The notes beneath the pieces are model-generated. The model worked only from the letters and a program-made list of their open reading frames with translations. It searched no databases and was not told where the DNA came from. DNA of 58,424 bases. Origin: an uncultured bacterium. Lineage in GTDB: Bacteria; Bacteroidota; Bacteroidia; Bacteroidales; Bacteroidaceae. Below are positions 1-8,204 of this stretch, piece by piece; position 1 is the first letter of the stretch; every line of letters starts with the position of its first letter. The translations under genes and the position numbers were made by a program. The DNA is taken from positions 1-58,424 of the forward strand of contig CAJMSQ010000013.1 of NCBI GenBank assembly GCA_905216095.1, read 5' to 3'.

Positions 1-161
1 TGCTGGGGGGGTTCCCTCCATCCAATGCCCCCCGCCCCTAAGTGGACCTAAATTAAAAATTTTTATGGGCCGGCGCGCGCCGGCCGCCGGTTTTGCACGA
101 CTTAACCTATAAATTGTGTTAAATATCGGGGCAGGTGTGCGTCCTGTCCGCACGGATATTG
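1..161. other. Intergenic start of window, no gene seen
   Basis: No gene is visible. An 18-bp perfect GC palindrome lies at 68-85 and could fold as a hairpin, but no T-tract follows it. The DNA then becomes AT-rich towards the ftsX promoter region. Confidence 0.5.
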
Positions 162-169
162 TATTTTTG
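162..169 (+). promoter_or_regulatory. -7 box of the ftsX operon
   Basis: TATTTTTG matches the Bacteroides -7 consensus TAnnTTTG and lies 63 bp before the ftsX ATG. No clear TTG is seen at the usual distance upstream, so only the -7 element is called. Confidence 0.45.
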
Positions 170-232
170 TAAGAATTTACGTGGATTGTGCCCGCAAGTC
201 CGGGCCTTTCCGCCTATCAACCACTCAAAATT

Positions 233-1108
233 ATGGCAAAGAAAAGAAAACGGAATGGCGGCACTTTCAATACGGTGACCTCGTGCATCAGCACGACGAT
301 GGTGCTCGTGCTGCTGGGCACGGTGGTGCTGTTCGTGACTGTGGCGGCGGGCTTCGGCAAGTCCGTGCGCGAGAATTTCACCGTCGAGGTGCTGCTCGAT
401 GACAGCATACCCGCGCGCGACCTGGCCGCGCTCAAGACCGACCTGGCGCGGCGGCCCTACGTGCGGCAGGTGAACTACATCTCGAAGGAGCAGGGTACGA
501 AGGAGCTGGTGCAGGACATGAACGCCGACCCGCGCGAGTTCCTGGGCTATTCGCCTGTCCCGGCCGAGTACGAGCTGTTCCTGCGCGCCGAGTACGCCAA
601 CCGTGACAGCTTGTCGCGTTATCTGCCCGAGCTGAAGGCACACCGCTACGTGACCGACGTGGTCTGCCCGCTCGACCTCATGGACAGCCTCAACGAGGTG
701 CTGCGCGTGGCCGGCCTGGTGCTGCTCTCGCTCGCCGTGCTGCTGGCTTTCGTCTCTTTCTCGCTGATAAACAACACGCTGCGCATGAGTATTTACGCCC
801 GTCGCTTCACCATCCGCACGATGAAGCTCGTGGGAGCGAGATGGAGCTTTATCCGGCGTCCGTTCATGGTGCGGGCCTTCTGGATTGGCTTCGTGTCGGC
901 CACGCTGGCCTCGGGGCTGCTTGCCGCCGGGCTGTGGGCGCTGGTCCGTGTCAATGCCAACACGCAGTTCGAAGTGGACGTCCCGCTGGTGGCCGCCGCC
1001 ACCTTCGGCGCGGTATATGCCTGCGGCCTGCTGCTGACCCTGCTGTGCGCGTTCTTCTCCGTGAACCGCCACCTGCGCATGTCGGCCGATGAGGTCTACC
1101 TGAAGTGA
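233..1108 (+). CDS. ftsX: Cell division protein FtsX
   Basis: FtsX is the membrane partner of the FtsE ATPase. In well-studied bacteria the pair controls peptidoglycan hydrolases at the septum. The 291-residue protein has one N-terminal membrane helix (about residues 19-41), a periplasmic loop of about 120 residues, and three more helices from about residue 157 to the C-terminus, which is the FtsX/MacB layout. The start at 233 gives the basic N-terminus MAKKRKR; an in-frame ATG at 188 would add a proline-rich stretch that overlaps the leader. It is the first gene of a tightly spaced operon with a DUF3098 gene, uppP, truB and queA. ftsE is not in the window. Confidence 0.9.
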   Translation: MAKKRKRNGGTFNTVTSCISTTMVLVLLGTVVLFVTVAAGFGKSVRENFTVEVLLDDSIPARDLAALKTDLARRPYVRQVNYISKEQGTKELVQDMNADPREFLGYSPVPAEYELFLRAEYANRDSLSRYLPELKAHRYVTDVVCPLDLMDSLNEVLRVAGLVLLSLAVLLAFVSFSLINNTLRMSIYARRFTIRTMKLVGARWSFIRRPFMVRAFWIGFVSATLASGLLAAGLWALVRVNANTQFEVDVPLVAAATFGAVYACGLLLTLLCAFFSVNRHLRMSADEVYLK

Positions 1109-1186
1109 CGCCGTCGCCGCTATGTGCCTTTCGCGCGCGCGAACCTATTATATAATAAGAACAAAACATATAAAGACAACGTATAT

Positions 1187-1474
1187 ATGAGCAAAAAGAA
1201 AGTCTTCGCGTTCGACCGCGTCAATTTCATCCTGCTGGCCGTCGGCATTGCCGTGGTCATTGTCGGTTTCCTGCTGATGTCGGGCGGGGGAAGCACGGAA
1301 CAGCACTTCGACCCCGGCATCTTCAGCGCACGGCGTGTCAAGGTAGCCCCGGCCGTCTGCCTCTTCGGCTATCTCTTCATGGTGTATGCCATCCTGCACC
1401 GGCCGCGTACCGCCGGCAACGCCCCCGGAAGTGACGAGAAAAACGATACCCAACTTAAACAGACGGAGGGATAA
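1187..1474 (+). CDS. DUF3098 family small membrane protein
   Basis: The 95-residue protein starts [14 protein letters not shown] and has two membrane helices (about residues 13-30 and 50-66), followed by a polar tail. This matches the DUF3098 family, which in Bacteroidetes normally sits between ftsX and uppP; its function is unknown. Its stop overlaps the uppP start by one base (TAATG), so translation is probably coupled. The upstream leader is AT-rich and has no Shine-Dalgarno sequence. Confidence 0.8.
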   Translation: MSKKKVFAFDRVNFILLAVGIAVVIVGFLLMSGGGSTEQHFDPGIFSARRVKVAPAVCLFGYLFMVYAILHRPRTAGNAPGSDEKNDTQLKQTEG

Positions 1475-2298
1475 TGGACATTCTGGAAGCAATTCTGCTC
1501 GGGCTCGTGCAGGGACTGACGGAGTACCTGCCCGTCAGCAGTAGCGGCCACCTGGCCATCGGCTCGGCCCTGCTGGGTGTCGAGGCCGAAGACAATCTTA
1601 TGTTCACCGTGGCCGTACACGTGGCCACCGTGCTCAGCACCCTCGTCGTGCTGGGCGGCGAAATCGTTAAACTGCTCCGCGGCACGTTCCGCCCGCGCGG
1701 TCTGCAGGCCGGCGCAGGCTTCATGAACGACGACCGCCGCTACGTGCTGAACATCCTCATCTCCATGATACCCATCGGCATCGTGGGCGTGTTCTTCAAG
1801 GACGAGGTGGAACGCATCTTCGGCTCGGGCCTGACCGTCGTCGGGATATGCCTGCTCGTCACCGCCTGCCTGCTGGCCTTCTCCTACAAGGCGCGGCCGC
1901 GGCAGAAGGAGCGCATCTCGCCGGCCAATGCCTTTGTCATCGGACTGGCACAAGCCTTGGCCGTGCTGCCGGGTCTGAGCCGCTCCGGCTCAACCATAGC
2001 CACCGGCCTGCTGCTCGGCAACAAGAAGGAACAGATGGCCCAGTTCTCGTTCCTGATGGTCATCCCGCCCATACTCGGCGAGGCCCTGCTCGACGTGGTA
2101 AAGGCCGCGAAGGAAGGAATGGGCGCGGCGTTCGGCGACCTGACCATGGGCGCGCTCGTGGCCGGCTTCCTGGCCGCTTTCATCTCGGGCATCGTTGCCT
2201 GTAAGTGGATGATTGGCATCGTCAGCCGCGGCAAACTCATTTACTTTGCTTACTATTGCGCCGCCGCAGGTGTGCTGACACTGATTCTTACCCTATGA
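1474..2298 (+). CDS. uppP: Undecaprenyl-diphosphatase UppP (BacA)
   Basis: This integral membrane phosphatase converts undecaprenyl diphosphate to the monophosphate and so recycles the lipid carrier for peptidoglycan and surface glycans. The 274-residue sequence carries both signature regions: the glutamate-rich motif [11 protein letters not shown] near residues 17-27 and the PGLSRSGST motif near residue 166. The remainder is hydrophobic, with about eight helices. The length is normal for the family. It overlaps the preceding gene by one base and the truB start by four bases (ATGA), which indicates one transcription unit. Confidence 0.96.
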   Translation: MDILEAILLGLVQGLTEYLPVSSSGHLAIGSALLGVEAEDNLMFTVAVHVATVLSTLVVLGGEIVKLLRGTFRPRGLQAGAGFMNDDRRYVLNILISMIPIGIVGVFFKDEVERIFGSGLTVVGICLLVTACLLAFSYKARPRQKERISPANAFVIGLAQALAVLPGLSRSGSTIATGLLLGNKKEQMAQFSFLMVIPPILGEALLDVVKAAKEGMGAAFGDLTMGALVAGFLAAFISGIVACKWMIGIVSRGKLIYFAYYCAAAGVLTLILTL

Positions 2299-3029
2299 AT
2301 TTCCTCGCCGGACAAGTACTTGCCTTCGACAAGCCCTATGGCATGACCAGTTTCGGGCTGGTGGCGAAAGTGCGGTGGCTATTGACGCGCCGCATGGGCG
2401 GCCGCAAAATCAAGGTAGGCCACGCCGGCACGCTCGACCCCCTGGCCACGGGCGTCATGGTCGTATGCACCGGCCGCGCCACCAAGCGCATAGAGGAACT
2501 GCAGCGCGGGGTCAAGGAGTACGAGGCCACGCTCCGGCTGGGCGAGACCACGCCCAGTTTCGACCTGGAGCATCCTGTCGATGCCCGCTATCCCACGGAG
2601 CACATCACGGAAGCCATGGTGCGCGACACGCTCCGCACGTTCACGGGCGACATCATGCAGGTTCCGCCCGTGTTCTCGGCCTGCAAGGTGGACGGGAAAC
2701 GCGCCTACGACCTCGCACGCCGGGGCGACGATGTCGAACTCCGCGCCAAACCCGTTCACATCCATAGCCTGGAGCTGACGGGATGCCGCCTGCCCGACGA
2801 AATCGACATACGTGTGGTCTGCTCCAAGGGCACCTACATCCGCTCACTGGCGCGCGACATCGGACGGGCCCTCGGCAGCGGCGCGCATCTGACGGCACTT
2901 CGGCGCACAAGGGTGGGGCAGTATGCCGCCGGAGACTGTTTCAGCATCGACGGCTTCGAGACATGGCTCGCCGGACTGGACATCGAGACGGAACTGCCCG
3001 GCGACGGCGCGCCACAAAAAACGGTATAA
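2295..3029 (+). CDS. truB: tRNA pseudouridine(55) synthase TruB
   Basis: TruB converts U55 in the T-loop of tRNAs to pseudouridine. The 244-residue protein has the N-terminal [10 protein letters not shown] motif and the catalytic block [12 protein letters not shown] (about residues 41-52), in which the aspartate is the nucleophile. A later [15 protein letters not shown] block binds RNA. The start at 2295 was chosen because the ATG overlaps the uppP stop and gives a normal N-terminus. Confidence 0.96.
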   Translation: MNFLAGQVLAFDKPYGMTSFGLVAKVRWLLTRRMGGRKIKVGHAGTLDPLATGVMVVCTGRATKRIEELQRGVKEYEATLRLGETTPSFDLEHPVDARYPTEHITEAMVRDTLRTFTGDIMQVPPVFSACKVDGKRAYDLARRGDDVELRAKPVHIHSLELTGCRLPDEIDIRVVCSKGTYIRSLARDIGRALGSGAHLTALRRTRVGQYAAGDCFSIDGFETWLAGLDIETELPGDGAPQKTV

Positions 3030-3053
3030 CAAAACAAACACCTTCATATCATC

Positions 3054-4106
3054 ATGAAACTCTCCCAATTCAAGTTCAAACTCACGGAAGACAAGATTGC
3101 CAAGTACCCGGCCCCGCACCGCGACGAGTGTCGTATGATGGTCTTGCACCGCAAAACGGGCGAAATAGAGCACAAGATGTTCAAGGACATACTCGGTTAC
3201 TTCGACGAACACGACGTCTTCGTCTTCAATGACACCAAGGTATTTCCCGCCCGCCTGTATGGAAACAAGGAAAAGACCGGCGCGCGCATCGAGGTGTTCC
3301 TCTTGCGTGAACTGAACCGCGAGCTGCGCTTGTGGGACGTGCTGGTAGACCCCGCGCGGAAGATACGTATCGGCAACAAGCTCTATTTCGGCGATGACAA
3401 CTCCTTCGTGGCCGAGGTCATAGACAACACCACGAGCCGCGGACGTACGTTGCGCTTTCTCTACGACGGCGACCACGACGAATTCAAGAAGTCGTTGTAT
3501 AAACTGGGCGAGGCGCCCCTTCCCCGTTTCGTGGGCCGCGAGTCCGAACCCGAGGACCTGGAAAATTTCCAGTGTATCTTCGCCAAGAACGAAGGCGCGG
3601 TGACCGCTCCGGCCGCGGGGCTGCACTTCTCGCGCGAGCTGATGAAGCGCATGGAGATAAAGGGAATTGATTTCGCCTATATCACACTGCATTGCGGCTT
3701 GGGCAATTTCCGCAATACCGACGTGGAAGACCTCACCAAGCACAAGATGGACTCCGAACAGATGTTTGTGGAATCCGATTGCTGCCGCATCGTGAACAGG
3801 GCAAAGGACGGAGAACACAAAATCGTGGCCGTGGGAACCACCGTGCAGCGTGCGCTCGAGGCCTGCTGCGGGACGGACGGACGCATCAAGGAGTTCGAGG
3901 GCTGGACCAACAAGTTTATTTTCCCGCCCTACGATTTCTCTGTGGCCGATGCCATGGTTTCCAACTTCCATCTGCCTTATTCCACCCTGCTGATGCTCAC
4001 CGCCGCCTTCGGCGACTACGACTACACGATGGAAGCCTACGAGACGGCATTGCGCGAGGACTACAAGTTCGGGCCTTACGGCGATGCCCTGCTCATCATC
4101 AACTGA
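3054..4106 (+). CDS. queA: S-adenosylmethionine:tRNA ribosyltransferase-isomerase QueA
   Basis: QueA transfers and isomerises the ribosyl part of SAM onto preQ1 in the tRNA anticodon, giving epoxyqueuosine. The 350-residue sequence is full length and has the family blocks [21 protein letters not shown] and [16 protein letters not shown]. It follows truB after 24 bp, in the order usual for Bacteroidales. Confidence 0.96.
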   Translation: MKLSQFKFKLTEDKIAKYPAPHRDECRMMVLHRKTGEIEHKMFKDILGYFDEHDVFVFNDTKVFPARLYGNKEKTGARIEVFLLRELNRELRLWDVLVDPARKIRIGNKLYFGDDNSFVAEVIDNTTSRGRTLRFLYDGDHDEFKKSLYKLGEAPLPRFVGRESEPEDLENFQCIFAKNEGAVTAPAAGLHFSRELMKRMEIKGIDFAYITLHCGLGNFRNTDVEDLTKHKMDSEQMFVESDCCRIVNRAKDGEHKIVAVGTTVQRALEACCGTDGRIKEFEGWTNKFIFPPYDFSVADAMVSNFHLPYSTLLMLTAAFGDYDYTMEAYETALREDYKFGPYGDALLIIN

Positions 4107-4114
4107 TTGCGCCC

Positions 4115-5014
4115 ATGAGACTCTATGTTGGTCTGGGCGCGAACACGGGTAACCGCGAGAGAAACATACAGAGCGCCGTTGAAGCACTGGACAAGCGTAT
4201 CGGAACGCTTGTCCGGTGCTCTTCGCTCTATGAGACGAAACCCGTGGGCTTCAGTTCCGAACACCTGTTCCTCAATGCCGTGGCCGAATTCGAGACCGAG
4301 TTGTCGCCCGAAGCCTTGCTGGAGGCGACGCAACAGGTGGAGCGCGCGCTGGGCCGCACCGCCAAGAGCGTGGCGGGCGTTTACGCCGACCGCCCCATAG
4401 ACATCGACCTGCTTCTGCTCGGCCCCGGCGTGCGGGTCAGCCTTCCCGACCTCGAACTGCCCCATCCGCGGATGTGCGGCCGCCGCTTCGTCATGGAGCC
4501 CCTGGCCGAAATCGCGCCGCAGCTGCGGCATCCGCTCACGGGACTGACCGTGAAAGAGATGCTGGCCGAAATGAACCGTCCGCGCATTGCCCTTGCGCTG
4601 AAGGCCACCCGAGAACTGGCCGACGACGTGTCGCGTCTCGTGGCCCAATTGTCCGACACGCCGCACACGGTCACGCCCGAAGCCCTCGGCCGGATGCTCG
4701 AAAATCCCGACACCCGCCTGTATCTGTTGCGCGACGAGGCCGGCAGTGTGCAGGGCATGGCGACACTGTGCCTCTGCACCTCGCCCACGGGCACGAAGGC
4801 CTGGGTCGAAGACGTCGTCGTCGATGCCTTGTGCCGCCGCCGCGGATATGCCCGCGCGCTGGTCGCCCACCTGTGCGGCGAAGCCCGCCGGTTAGGAGCA
4901 AAAGCCGTACTGCTCACCTCGCGGCCCTCGCGTGTGGCCGCCAACGCCCTCTACGTCTCCCTCGGTTTCGAGCGGCGCGAGACCAACGTCTACCGCATCA
5001 GCTTCGACCGCTGA
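4115..5014 (+). CDS. folK: FolK (HPPK) fused to a GNAT acetyltransferase domain
   Basis: Residues 1 to about 155 are 6-hydroxymethyl-7,8-dihydropterin pyrophosphokinase, a folate enzyme. It shows the start MRLYVGLGANTGNRERNI, SSLYETKPVG, the metal and ATP block DRPIDIDLLLLG (about 92-103) and LPHPRM. Residues about 160-299 look like a GNAT N-acetyltransferase: VEDVVVDALCRRRGYARAL resembles the acetyl-CoA pyrophosphate loop, and NALYVSLGFERR is the usual end. The two parts form one uninterrupted frame. Typical FolK is about 160 residues, so this is a fusion; the acetyl acceptor is unknown. It starts 8 bp after queA. Confidence 0.88.
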   Translation: MRLYVGLGANTGNRERNIQSAVEALDKRIGTLVRCSSLYETKPVGFSSEHLFLNAVAEFETELSPEALLEATQQVERALGRTAKSVAGVYADRPIDIDLLLLGPGVRVSLPDLELPHPRMCGRRFVMEPLAEIAPQLRHPLTGLTVKEMLAEMNRPRIALALKATRELADDVSRLVAQLSDTPHTVTPEALGRMLENPDTRLYLLRDEAGSVQGMATLCLCTSPTGTKAWVEDVVVDALCRRRGYARALVAHLCGEARRLGAKAVLLTSRPSRVAANALYVSLGFERRETNVYRISFDR

Positions 5015-5051
5015 CGCATCGCCGCCCGACGGCCGGAAACATAACAAAACG

Positions 5052-5090
5052 AATCCCTGTCATGCAGCCTGTCATGACAGGGATTTTCTT
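5052..5090 (+). terminator. Terminator of the ftsX-folK operon
   Basis: A perfect 13-bp inverted repeat (5052-5064 and 5073-5085, loop of 8) is followed by a T-rich stretch. It lies 38 bp after the folK stop. Confidence 0.85.
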
Positions 5091-5130
5091 CCCTTCCCCG
5101 CACGTGTTTTTCCCGATGCACATGGTCCGG

Positions 5131-5268
5131 AATCCTACATGCCATCTACGATTTTTTACATGGCATGTAGTTTCAACTACAAGCCATGTAGTTCATCCTA
5201 CAAGCCATGTAGTTTTTGCTACCTCTAACCTGTTGTAAATCAGACGCCGTTTAAGGGTGGTTTTTCGG
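5131..5268 (+). repeat. Class B palindromic-unit array B1
   Basis: Four relatives of the 15-bp unit CTACATGGCATGTAG lie between the converging folK and nuclease genes. They are followed by the tail TCTAACCTGTTGTAAATCAG and GTTTAAGGGTG. The part from 5171 to 5268 is repeated in the same orientation at 7062-7159 with about six differences in 98 bp. There is no class A promoter or hairpin here. Confidence 0.85.
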
Positions 5269-5287
5269 GGCTTGTGAAAGCATGGCC

Positions 5288-6838
5288 TCAGCCCATGACC
5301 CACTTCTCGATGTTCCGTGTCTCGGAAGAGAAGTTCAGTCCGACGCGGAATACGTGTGTCGCGCCCGTTTCGAAAGGAAGCGCGTACGACTTGTCCTGTA
5401 TCTGTCGCAGGGCCTCTTCCGCCGTACCGTCCAACTTGAATTCCAGCACGTAGGTGTAGTCTTTGGTCTGCAAGACTATGTCTATGCGGCCCGCGCTCGT
5501 ATGATATTCCGCCTTGACGTACAGCCCGAGCAACTTACACAATATATATAATACATTCTGATAGTGGTTCTCCAATTTCTTGACCAGCTCGTAGGGCGTA
5601 TCGGCGAAGAAGGATTTCAGACGGTTGAGGAAGGCCTCCGGCTGTCCGCTTTCTATTTCCGAAACGAACTTCTGAATATGGAAAGGCGCCTCGATTTTGT
5701 TCACGGATGTATAGAACGGCAGCAGGAAGCGGAAGAAACCGTCCTCTACCTCCTCATTCGGGAAGCCCAATTTGTAGGTGCGGAAACGCGGTTCATAGCC
5801 TTTGATGGTCAGATAGCCGCTCTGATAAATCACGGGCACGGGGTTGGTGGACGCCACGTCGATGCTGTTGAGGATGTCCTCCGTGACATATTCGTCCGAA
5901 AGGCTCTGCAGGTTATAATCGTGCAGCCGGAGCAGCTTTACCAGATAGGTAGGCGTCCCCGTCGCGAACCAATAGCTGCCGAAGGTCTGTTTGGCGAAAG
6001 TGTTCAGCAGGCTGAAAGGATTGTAGACGCCTTCCGAGTTCTCGAAGAAGTGGTAACCGTCGTACAGGGTGCGCAGCCGCTCGCGCGCCTCGGCCACGCT
6101 CATGCGGTTACGCTCGGCCAGCCGCTGCGTGTATGCCGGGAAAACGGTGTCCAGCTCTTCGTCCGTGATGCCGCAGATGCCATGGAACTGCCAGTCCATC
6201 GAGATGTCGTTCAGGCTGTTCAGGCTGCTGAAGACGCTCAGCTTGCCGAATTTCGTCACACCCGTGAGCATGGCGAAGCGTATGTATCCGTCACAGGTCT
6301 TCAATGCGCTGTAAAAGGACTGCAATATGCTGCGATACTCGTCCTGTAACGCCTCGTTGCCGATGGCTTGCAGCATAGGTTTGTCATACTCGTCCACGAG
6401 AATGACGACGCGATGTCCCGTCCGGGCATACGCTTGCTCGATGACATAAGTAAACCGCTCCTCGAGAACACGGTCTTTCTTCGCGTCACCGTAGACTGCC
6501 TCCCATTTCTCCAGGTATTCGTTCAGTATACCGGTCAGCGCCTCAGCATCCTTGTAGTTGCGGGTGTTCAGGTCGAGGTGCAGCACGGGATGCTGTTCCC
6601 ACTTCGTCTCCAGCCGCGAAACGGCCAGCCCGTCAAACAATTCGCGCTTGCCCTCGAAGTAGGCATGGAGCGTAGAGAGCAACAGACTTTTGCCGAAGCG
6701 TCGCGGACGGGACAGGAAGTAATAGCTGCCCGACGTGGCGAGACGGTAGACTATTTCGGTCTTGTCCACGTACAGATAGCCGTCGTTGCGGATTTTCTCG
6801 AAGTTCTGGATGCCGATGGGCAGGTTCTGAAGTGCCAT
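5288..6838 (-). CDS. AAA-ATPase with C-terminal PD-(D/E)XK nuclease-like domain
   Basis: The 516-residue protein has the layout of the AAA-ATPase-like / DUF1703 family (PF09820 plus PF08011), which is greatly expanded in Bacteroidetes. The N-terminus IGIQNFEKIRNDGYLYVDKT is typical. The P-loop SRPRRFGKS is at residues 43-51, the Walker B VVILVDEYDKP at about 144-153, and the nuclease-like core GRIDIVLQTKDYTYVLEFKL at about 447-466. The cellular role of the family is unknown; defence and mobile-element roles have been guessed. The gene is monocistronic and lies between two 98-bp direct repeats, so it may be a movable cassette. Confidence 0.85.
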   Translation of the reverse strand: MALQNLPIGIQNFEKIRNDGYLYVDKTEIVYRLATSGSYYFLSRPRRFGKSLLLSTLHAYFEGKRELFDGLAVSRLETKWEQHPVLHLDLNTRNYKDAEALTGILNEYLEKWEAVYGDAKKDRVLEERFTYVIEQAYARTGHRVVILVDEYDKPMLQAIGNEALQDEYRSILQSFYSALKTCDGYIRFAMLTGVTKFGKLSVFSSLNSLNDISMDWQFHGICGITDEELDTVFPAYTQRLAERNRMSVAEARERLRTLYDGYHFFENSEGVYNPFSLLNTFAKQTFGSYWFATGTPTYLVKLLRLHDYNLQSLSDEYVTEDILNSIDVASTNPVPVIYQSGYLTIKGYEPRFRTYKLGFPNEEVEDGFFRFLLPFYTSVNKIEAPFHIQKFVSEIESGQPEAFLNRLKSFFADTPYELVKKLENHYQNVLYILCKLLGLYVKAEYHTSAGRIDIVLQTKDYTYVLEFKLDGTAEEALRQIQDKSYALPFETGATHVFRVGLNFSSETRNIEKWVMG

Positions 6839-6866
6839 GTTCCTTTCTGTTTGGTCTTACGATAAG

Positions 6867-6874
6867 CAAATATA
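6867..6874 (-). promoter_or_regulatory. -7 box of the AAA-ATPase/nuclease gene
   Basis: The minus strand reads TATATTTG, matching TAnnTTTG, 28 bp before the ATG. No -33 element is found at the usual spacing. Confidence 0.5.
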
Positions 6875-7023
6875 GCGTTTTATTTCCGAAATCATGCCGC
6901 AATCCGGGGATGAATCTTTCCGGCCTGCGGATGGCGGCAGCAATCCCTTGTTTTCTCCCCCGGAAGTCCCTGTCCCGAACTCCGGTGACGGCCCATGTAA
7001 ATCCTTATATACATATGCCCGAA

Positions 7024-7159
7024 AACTACATGGCATGTAGGAAAAACTATCATAGGGATAGTTTCAACTACAAGCCATGTAGTTCGTCCTACAAGCCATG
7101 TAGTTTTTTCTATCTCTAACCTGTTGTAAATCAGATGCCGTTTAAGGGTGCTTTTCCGG
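7024..7159 (+). repeat. Class B palindromic-unit array B2
   Basis: The order is one CTACATGGCATGTAG unit (7026-7040), an 8-bp stem hairpin (7044-7051 with 7057-7064, loop ATAGG), two CTACAAGCCATGTAG units, and the same tail as B1. Positions 7062-7159 form the second 98-bp direct repeat around the nuclease gene. The array sits between that gene's 5' end and the promoter of the RNA candidate at 7.3 kb. Confidence 0.85.
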
Positions 7160-7258
7160 CGTGTAAGAGGCGGGAAATCCCGCCCCGGCGGCCGCATGTT
7201 CCTGCCGCCGCCGCGCGGCCCTTTTGTGCGGCGGCGCGGCACAAAGTTTGCCGTCCGG

Positions 7259-7289
7259 TTGTGCGTCCCGAAAAACTTTTGTACATTTG
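7259..7289 (+). promoter_or_regulatory. Promoter of the structured RNA candidate
   Basis: TTG (7259-7261), a 20-bp spacer and TACATTTG (7282-7289) fit the Bacteroides sigma factor consensus. The nearest ORF downstream is about 470 bp away, which leaves room for a long untranslated RNA. Confidence 0.6.
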
Positions 7290-7296
7290 CAACGCC

Positions 7297-7605
7297 CGGT
7301 CAGCAGAGGCGGACGGGGAAATACATACGTAAGGCGTTTTCGAGCGTCCGTCCTTACCTTTTGAATCTCGCAAATCCAAAAACCTACAAGGATGGAAACA
7401 GCAACGAAGCGTCCATGAGTATGATTCGCAACCATGCGGACAAAAGCTGTATCCCGCCCCGGCGGGAGCGGCCGCATGTCCCGTGGCGTAATCATACGGC
7501 GTGGGCTGACTGGTGTTGCTTATCCCGTAGGTTTGGGCAATGCGAGAGCCCGGAAGGTGGGATGGGCAAGAAGCAGGTCCCACGCTCTTTCGTTTTATCC
7601 CCCCT
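7297..7605 (+). ncRNA. Structured non-coding RNA candidate, family not identified
   Basis: Six perfect helices are visible: 7329-7334 with 7352-7357; 7419-7425 (GTATGAT) with 7491-7497 (ATCATAC); nested inside it 7433-7439 with 7472-7478; inside that 7453-7458 with 7461-7466; then 7499-7505 (GCGTGGG) with 7579-7585 (CCCACGC), which encloses 7516-7519 with 7537-7540. No convincing protein is encoded, and a good promoter ends just upstream. GGAAGG and GAAGCAGG words recall the SRP RNA, but its core is not intact. The RNA could be independent or the leader of the HTH gene at 7757. The 3' end is a guess. Confidence 0.5.
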
Positions 7606-7756
7606 CCGCCGCCGGCCCTGCGCCGAAATCCGCCGCCGGCATGGCATCCGCTATTTTTCACCTCATGGCATCGCAACGGGACCCGCGAGGCCGCGCGCCG
7701 CCGTCTGTCCGGTCGGCTCCGCGCACCCGCCCTGCCTCAAATGCAGGTCCGACATC

Positions 7757-7975
7757 ATGCAGATACACATAGGCCGGCTCATCCGGCAACGCCTTGACGA
7801 GAGCGGCCACAGCGTCGTGTGGTTCGCCGGACAGCTTTCACTCAGCCGTTCCAACGTCTACCTCCTCTTCGAGAAGCGCTCCATCGACACCAACACCCTG
7901 TTGCGCATCTCCCTCATCCTCGATTACGACTTCTTTGCCCTCTACAGCAACCGCCTGGGAGGCGGTGAGGACTGA
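7757..7975 (+). CDS. Small HTH (XRE/Cro-like) DNA-binding protein
   Basis: The 72-residue protein starts MQIHIGRLIRQRLDESG. It contains a helix-turn-helix-like segment, VVWFAGQLSLSRSNVYLLF (about residues 20-38), then SIDTNTLLRISLILDYDFF. Similar short single-domain regulators are common in Bacteroidales; their targets are unknown. The ATG at 7757 was chosen because the frame upstream is low-complexity GC-rich sequence and overlaps the RNA candidate. It is followed by a terminator at 8058-8100. Confidence 0.75.
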   Translation: MQIHIGRLIRQRLDESGHSVVWFAGQLSLSRSNVYLLFEKRSIDTNTLLRISLILDYDFFALYSNRLGGGED

Positions 7976-8057
7976 CGACCCGCCCGCTGCGTCATCGCCG
8001 CGCCCGTCGTTGTGCGCTTTTCCGGCCGTAAATGGCCCTGAAATGGCTTGAAATGTC

Positions 8058-8100
8058 CCAAATGACAGGACATGTCTTATCTTTCGGGACATGTTTTTAC
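8058..8100 (+). terminator. Terminator after the HTH gene
   Basis: ACATGTC (8070-8076) pairs perfectly with GACATGT (8088-8094) and is followed by a T-rich end. A second, overlapping dyad with GGACA words lies just upstream, so the region could also be a regulatory site. Confidence 0.6.
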
Positions 8101-8204
8101 ATTTTAATACATAAAATCATCGTTTCTTTGCACAAAATAACGGTTGGCCGAAGAGTTCTTACCCTTGGCCGGCGGCTGTTTTCAAACTGATTAAAGGTAA
8201 AGAA

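Noticed and set aside
188..232. Longer ftsX start at 188
   Set aside because: It would add 15 residues (MPASPGLSAYQPLKI) before the basic N-terminus that normally begins FtsX, and it lies close behind the predicted transcription start.
2844..4187. 447-codon minus-strand frame opposite truB and queA
   Set aside because: It runs antisense to two certain genes with perfect family motifs; it is composition-driven.
7501..7590. SRP RNA, RNase P RNA or tmRNA at the structured region
   Set aside because: GGAAGG and GAAGCAGG words recall SRP, but they are split by an insertion and the S-domain loops do not form. The RNase P and tmRNA hallmark sequences are missing.
7148..7756. Long frame upstream of the HTH gene as an extended protein
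   Set aside because: The added 203 codons are Arg/Pro-rich and overlap the promoter and all helices of the RNA candidate.
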